A DNA stretch of 39,012 nt from a virus, in the IMG/VR virus record IMGVR_UViG_3300017989_000218, positions 1 through 39,012 of that record, one strand, 5' to 3'. Under the pieces are notes generated by a model. That model was not told the DNA's origin, searched no databases, and saw nothing but the letters and a program-made list of their open reading frames with translations. The translations under genes and the position numbers were made by a program. The first letter of the stretch is position 1, and the number at the start of each line of letters is the position of its first letter. Positions 36,760 through 39,012 of the stretch are shown here, piece after piece.

Positions 36760-39012
36760 CTTTAAGTCCTGAAATGCAGCAGCTATCTAGTATTATTGGT
36801 TCATTTAGTAATGAAGAATTAGATGAATTTAATAAATCAGTGGGTCAATTAGTTGGTCAAAAACAATTACAAGAAAAGATTAATGAAAACCCTTCTTACC
36901 TAGATCTTTTTAAAGAGGGATTGCAAGAATCTACTGGTAATTTAATCACTGAGGATATTCCCGGGTTTAAGCAATTATATGAATATGCAGACATTAAACC
37001 CATGCCAACTTTAAAAGAAGAGGCTGCTAGAAGCCAAAGAGATTTAGGATTCTTAAAGAGTTTGGCAAAAGAAGCTGGTGGACTTATTGGAGATTTACCC
37101 GCAATGGCAATTGGTGGGGTCGCCGGAGGATTAGCAGGAGCAGAATTAGGAGCTGGAGCTTTAGTTACTGGTGGAGCTGGAGCTTTTGCACTTCCAACAC
37201 TTTTGAAAACAAGTCATCATGAATATCAAAAGTTTTTTGAAGAAAATCCAGAAGCCGATGTTACTTTTGGAGAATATCTTGAAGCTGCTGGAAGAGTATC
37301 AAAAGAAACAGGTAAGAGTGCTGCAATTGGCGGTGCAACGGCGATGGTAGCTCCATTTGTTGGATATCTTTCAAAGATGCCGGGCATTAATAAAATACTG
37401 TCGTCTAAGGTTACAAGAAAAGCTACTGAAGCTATTGGCGAAGCAGCAACTATCACTACTGGAACAGCAGCTTTTCAAGGCGAGTGGCCTGATAGCGAGC
37501 AGTTTGCAAAAAACCTTTTATTGGTAGCAGGATTTCAAGGAACGAAAAAGGCTGCTAAAACATTTGGTAATTGGGCTAGGGGAAAAGGGCTTTCTCAAGT
37601 TGAAGCTGTAGAGATTTTAGACAATCTTAATGAAGAACAAATGAAGGCTTTTAATAAAGCTGAATCTGTAGATGATATCCAAGAATTAATTGAACCAAAA
37701 CAGATTGAATATAAGCCTAAAGAAGTTGAGGTAAAGGAAAAACCTAAAGAGATAAAAAAAGAATTAGTAGATGACAAGGATGTTATTGAAGAACCTGTTC
37801 CAGAAGAATTAAAAGAAGTTGAATTTAAAGAAGAGACAAAAAAACTAGAACCTAAAGAGAAAGTTGTTGAAAAAATTGAACCTAAAGAAATACCTGAAGG
37901 TAAAGAACCGTCACCGATAGAACCAGAAGTGTTAGAGCCGGGTGAAATGCCAAGACCTAGAAATTTAGAAGTTGTAAAAGATCCTAAAGGCCAAGAAGTT
38001 GTAAAATTTGAAAAGGTAACTTATGAGTCACCAGTAAAAGATAAATCCTACTTTGAAGGTATTAATAGAAGATTTAAAGACATCTCAAGTCGATGGAATA
38101 AGTTTTGGAATGTAGAAGCACCGTTCAAAGAAGTTGGTGGAAATGAAACAGGTCGCAAAGCTAAACTTTTTTACAACACAATAGAAAAACATCAAAGAGA
38201 TGCTATAGATCTTATAAAACAACTTAAGAATCAAGGATACGATAGAAGGGATAGGGGTATCCTAGCTTTGTTAGCAGAGTCTAAAGATCTTCCAGAAAAA
38301 TACAAAGAAAAGTATGAGAAAGGATACAGCTTAATAAGAGATTATTTTGATAAGTCTTTTGAAGAATTAAAAGATGTTGATGCTCTTACAAAGCCATTTC
38401 CTCAGTCGCTTATTGATAGAATTGAAGCTGAAAATGAAGAGCTTTCAAAAGACATAAAAACAACGAAAGGCAAAAAAGCAAAAGAAAATATTAAAGAGAA
38501 AATTGCCAAGAACAAAGAAGCAATGAGGAAACTTGAGAACACTAAGTTTGTTCATATACCTTATAGTGAGTGGTTTACAAATTTACATGGAACTCAAGGA
38601 CAAAGAATTATCAATTCTATAAATTCCTTAACGAATAAACAAAGGAAAAGTCTTTCTATAGCAGATCTCCTTAATTCTAAAGCGATAGATGCAGAGAAAA
38701 TAGATATCGCAGATATTATAGGTTCTTATGGTCTTAGAAAGGGAAAGGATTTAGCTATTTATGGTGTGATGAAACAAGCTGAAACTGAAGGATTAGCTTC
38801 TAAAACAAGAATAAAGAATTACGAAAAAATACCAAAATGGGCATCTAACGTAGCAAATAAATTTTACGTTCATCCAGTTGTTTATGATTATCTAGTGCCA
38901 ATGTTGAAACGAGAACCTAGTGCTTTTTTAAACTTTATGGGGAAAATGAAAGGGTATCAGTTTTATAATCCGTTATTTTTACCCGGTTATGATATGTTTC
39001 AGGCTGCTATGT
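36756..39012 (+). CDS. Large internal/ejection-type virion protein, N-terminal part (runs off window)
   Basis: ATG at 36756 (ATGA overlap); 752 residues are visible with no stop. After a polar front, a Gly/Ala-rich hydrophobic region (PAMAIGGVAGGLAGAELGAG, VTGGAGAFALPTLL; about 115-145 and again 195-205) suggests membrane insertion. A Pro/Lys/Glu-rich disordered linker follows (about 310-410, with many KPKE/EPKE units), then a helical region (KAKENIKEKIAKNKEAMRKL) and PLFLPGYDMFQAAM at the edge. The segment at 3-1013 appears to be its C-terminus. The linker differs from the rest in composition. Likely ejected with the DNA to help it cross the envelope. Confidence 0.75.
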   Translation, partial: MTLSPEMQQLSSIIGSFSNEELDEFNKSVGQLVGQKQLQEKINENPSYLDLFKEGLQESTGNLITEDIPGFKQLYEYADIKPMPTLKEEAARSQRDLGFLKSLAKEAGGLIGDLPAMAIGGVAGGLAGAELGAGALVTGGAGAFALPTLLKTSHHEYQKFFEENPEADVTFGEYLEAAGRVSKETGKSAAIGGATAMVAPFVGYLSKMPGINKILSSKVTRKATEAIGEAATITTGTAAFQGEWPDSEQFAKNLLLVAGFQGTKKAAKTFGNWARGKGLSQVEAVEILDNLNEEQMKAFNKAESVDDIQELIEPKQIEYKPKEVEVKEKPKEIKKELVDDKDVIEEPVPEELKEVEFKEETKKLEPKEKVVEKIEPKEIPEGKEPSPIEPEVLEPGEMPRPRNLEVVKDPKGQEVVKFEKVTYESPVKDKSYFEGINRRFKDISSRWNKFWNVEAPFKEVGGNETGRKAKLFYNTIEKHQRDAIDLIKQLKNQGYDRRDRGILALLAESKDLPEKYKEKYEKGYSLIRDYFDKSFEELKDVDALTKPFPQSLIDRIEAENEELSKDIKTTKGKKAKENIKEKIAKNKEAMRKLENTKFVHIPYSEWFTNLHGTQGQRIINSINSLTNKQRKSLSIADLLNSKAIDAEKIDIADIIGSYGLRKGKDLAIYGVMKQAETEGLASKTRIKNYEKIPKWASNVANKFYVHPVVYDYLVPMLKREPSAFLNFMGKMKGYQFYNPLFLPGYDMFQAAM

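Overview
This window reads as most of a short-tailed (podovirus-type) double-stranded DNA phage genome, low in G+C, with densely packed genes. The right part carries a packaging and virion set in P22/N4-gp56-like order: small and large terminase, a P22-like portal, a scaffold, an N4-gp56-family major capsid protein, a head-tail adaptor-like protein, a large P22 gp10-like tail protein, then internal/ejection-type proteins. The host cannot be fixed from sequence. Strong Shine-Dalgarno sites (AGGAGG type) and sigma70-like promoters indicate a bacterium with conventional initiation. A tiny protein resembling the chlamydial Hc1 histone domain is a weak host hint. No integrase, DNA polymerase, RNA polymerase, tRNA or CRISPR array was recognised.

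Layout. (1) 1-1013: 3' end of a large internal virion protein whose 5' part lies at 36756-39012, so the window probably cuts a circular or permuted genome inside this gene. (2) 1032-1370: a minus-strand ribbon-helix-helix regulator with its own promoter and operator-like repeats. (3) 1396-11935: a plus-strand fibre module with three fibre proteins, accessory proteins, an intein and a NUMOD3/HNH endonuclease, closed by a bidirectional terminator at about 12 kb. (4) 12021-18461: a minus-strand block reading from a replication initiator and DnaB-type helicase through a histone-like protein, an XRE regulator and a DUF1064 nuclease to a string of tiny overlapping genes, many with membrane segments. 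A TnpB element interrupts one of these. (5) 18462-18895: divergent control region. (6) 18896-22699: a plus-strand early operon with a PD-(D/E)XK exonuclease and a RecT annealing protein, a probable Red-like recombination pair, plus small unknowns. (7) 22737-39012: terminator, candidate promoter and late virion genes, invaded by two more HNH endonuclease genes.

The most striking theme is the load of selfish nuclease elements: a LAGLIDADG intein placed exactly inside the DDDH/TQYLL motif of a tail fibre, three free-standing HNH genes, and a TnpB element. Removing the TnpB element restores an uninterrupted 100-codon membrane-protein gene. The tiny minus-strand genes repeatedly overlap by the same 8-base stop/start arrangement. 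A palindrome, TGTTATAACA, forms the -10 region of two promoters and nearly that of a third, suggesting common control. No endolysin, holin or spanin was recognised by family; the small membrane proteins are the only candidates visible.
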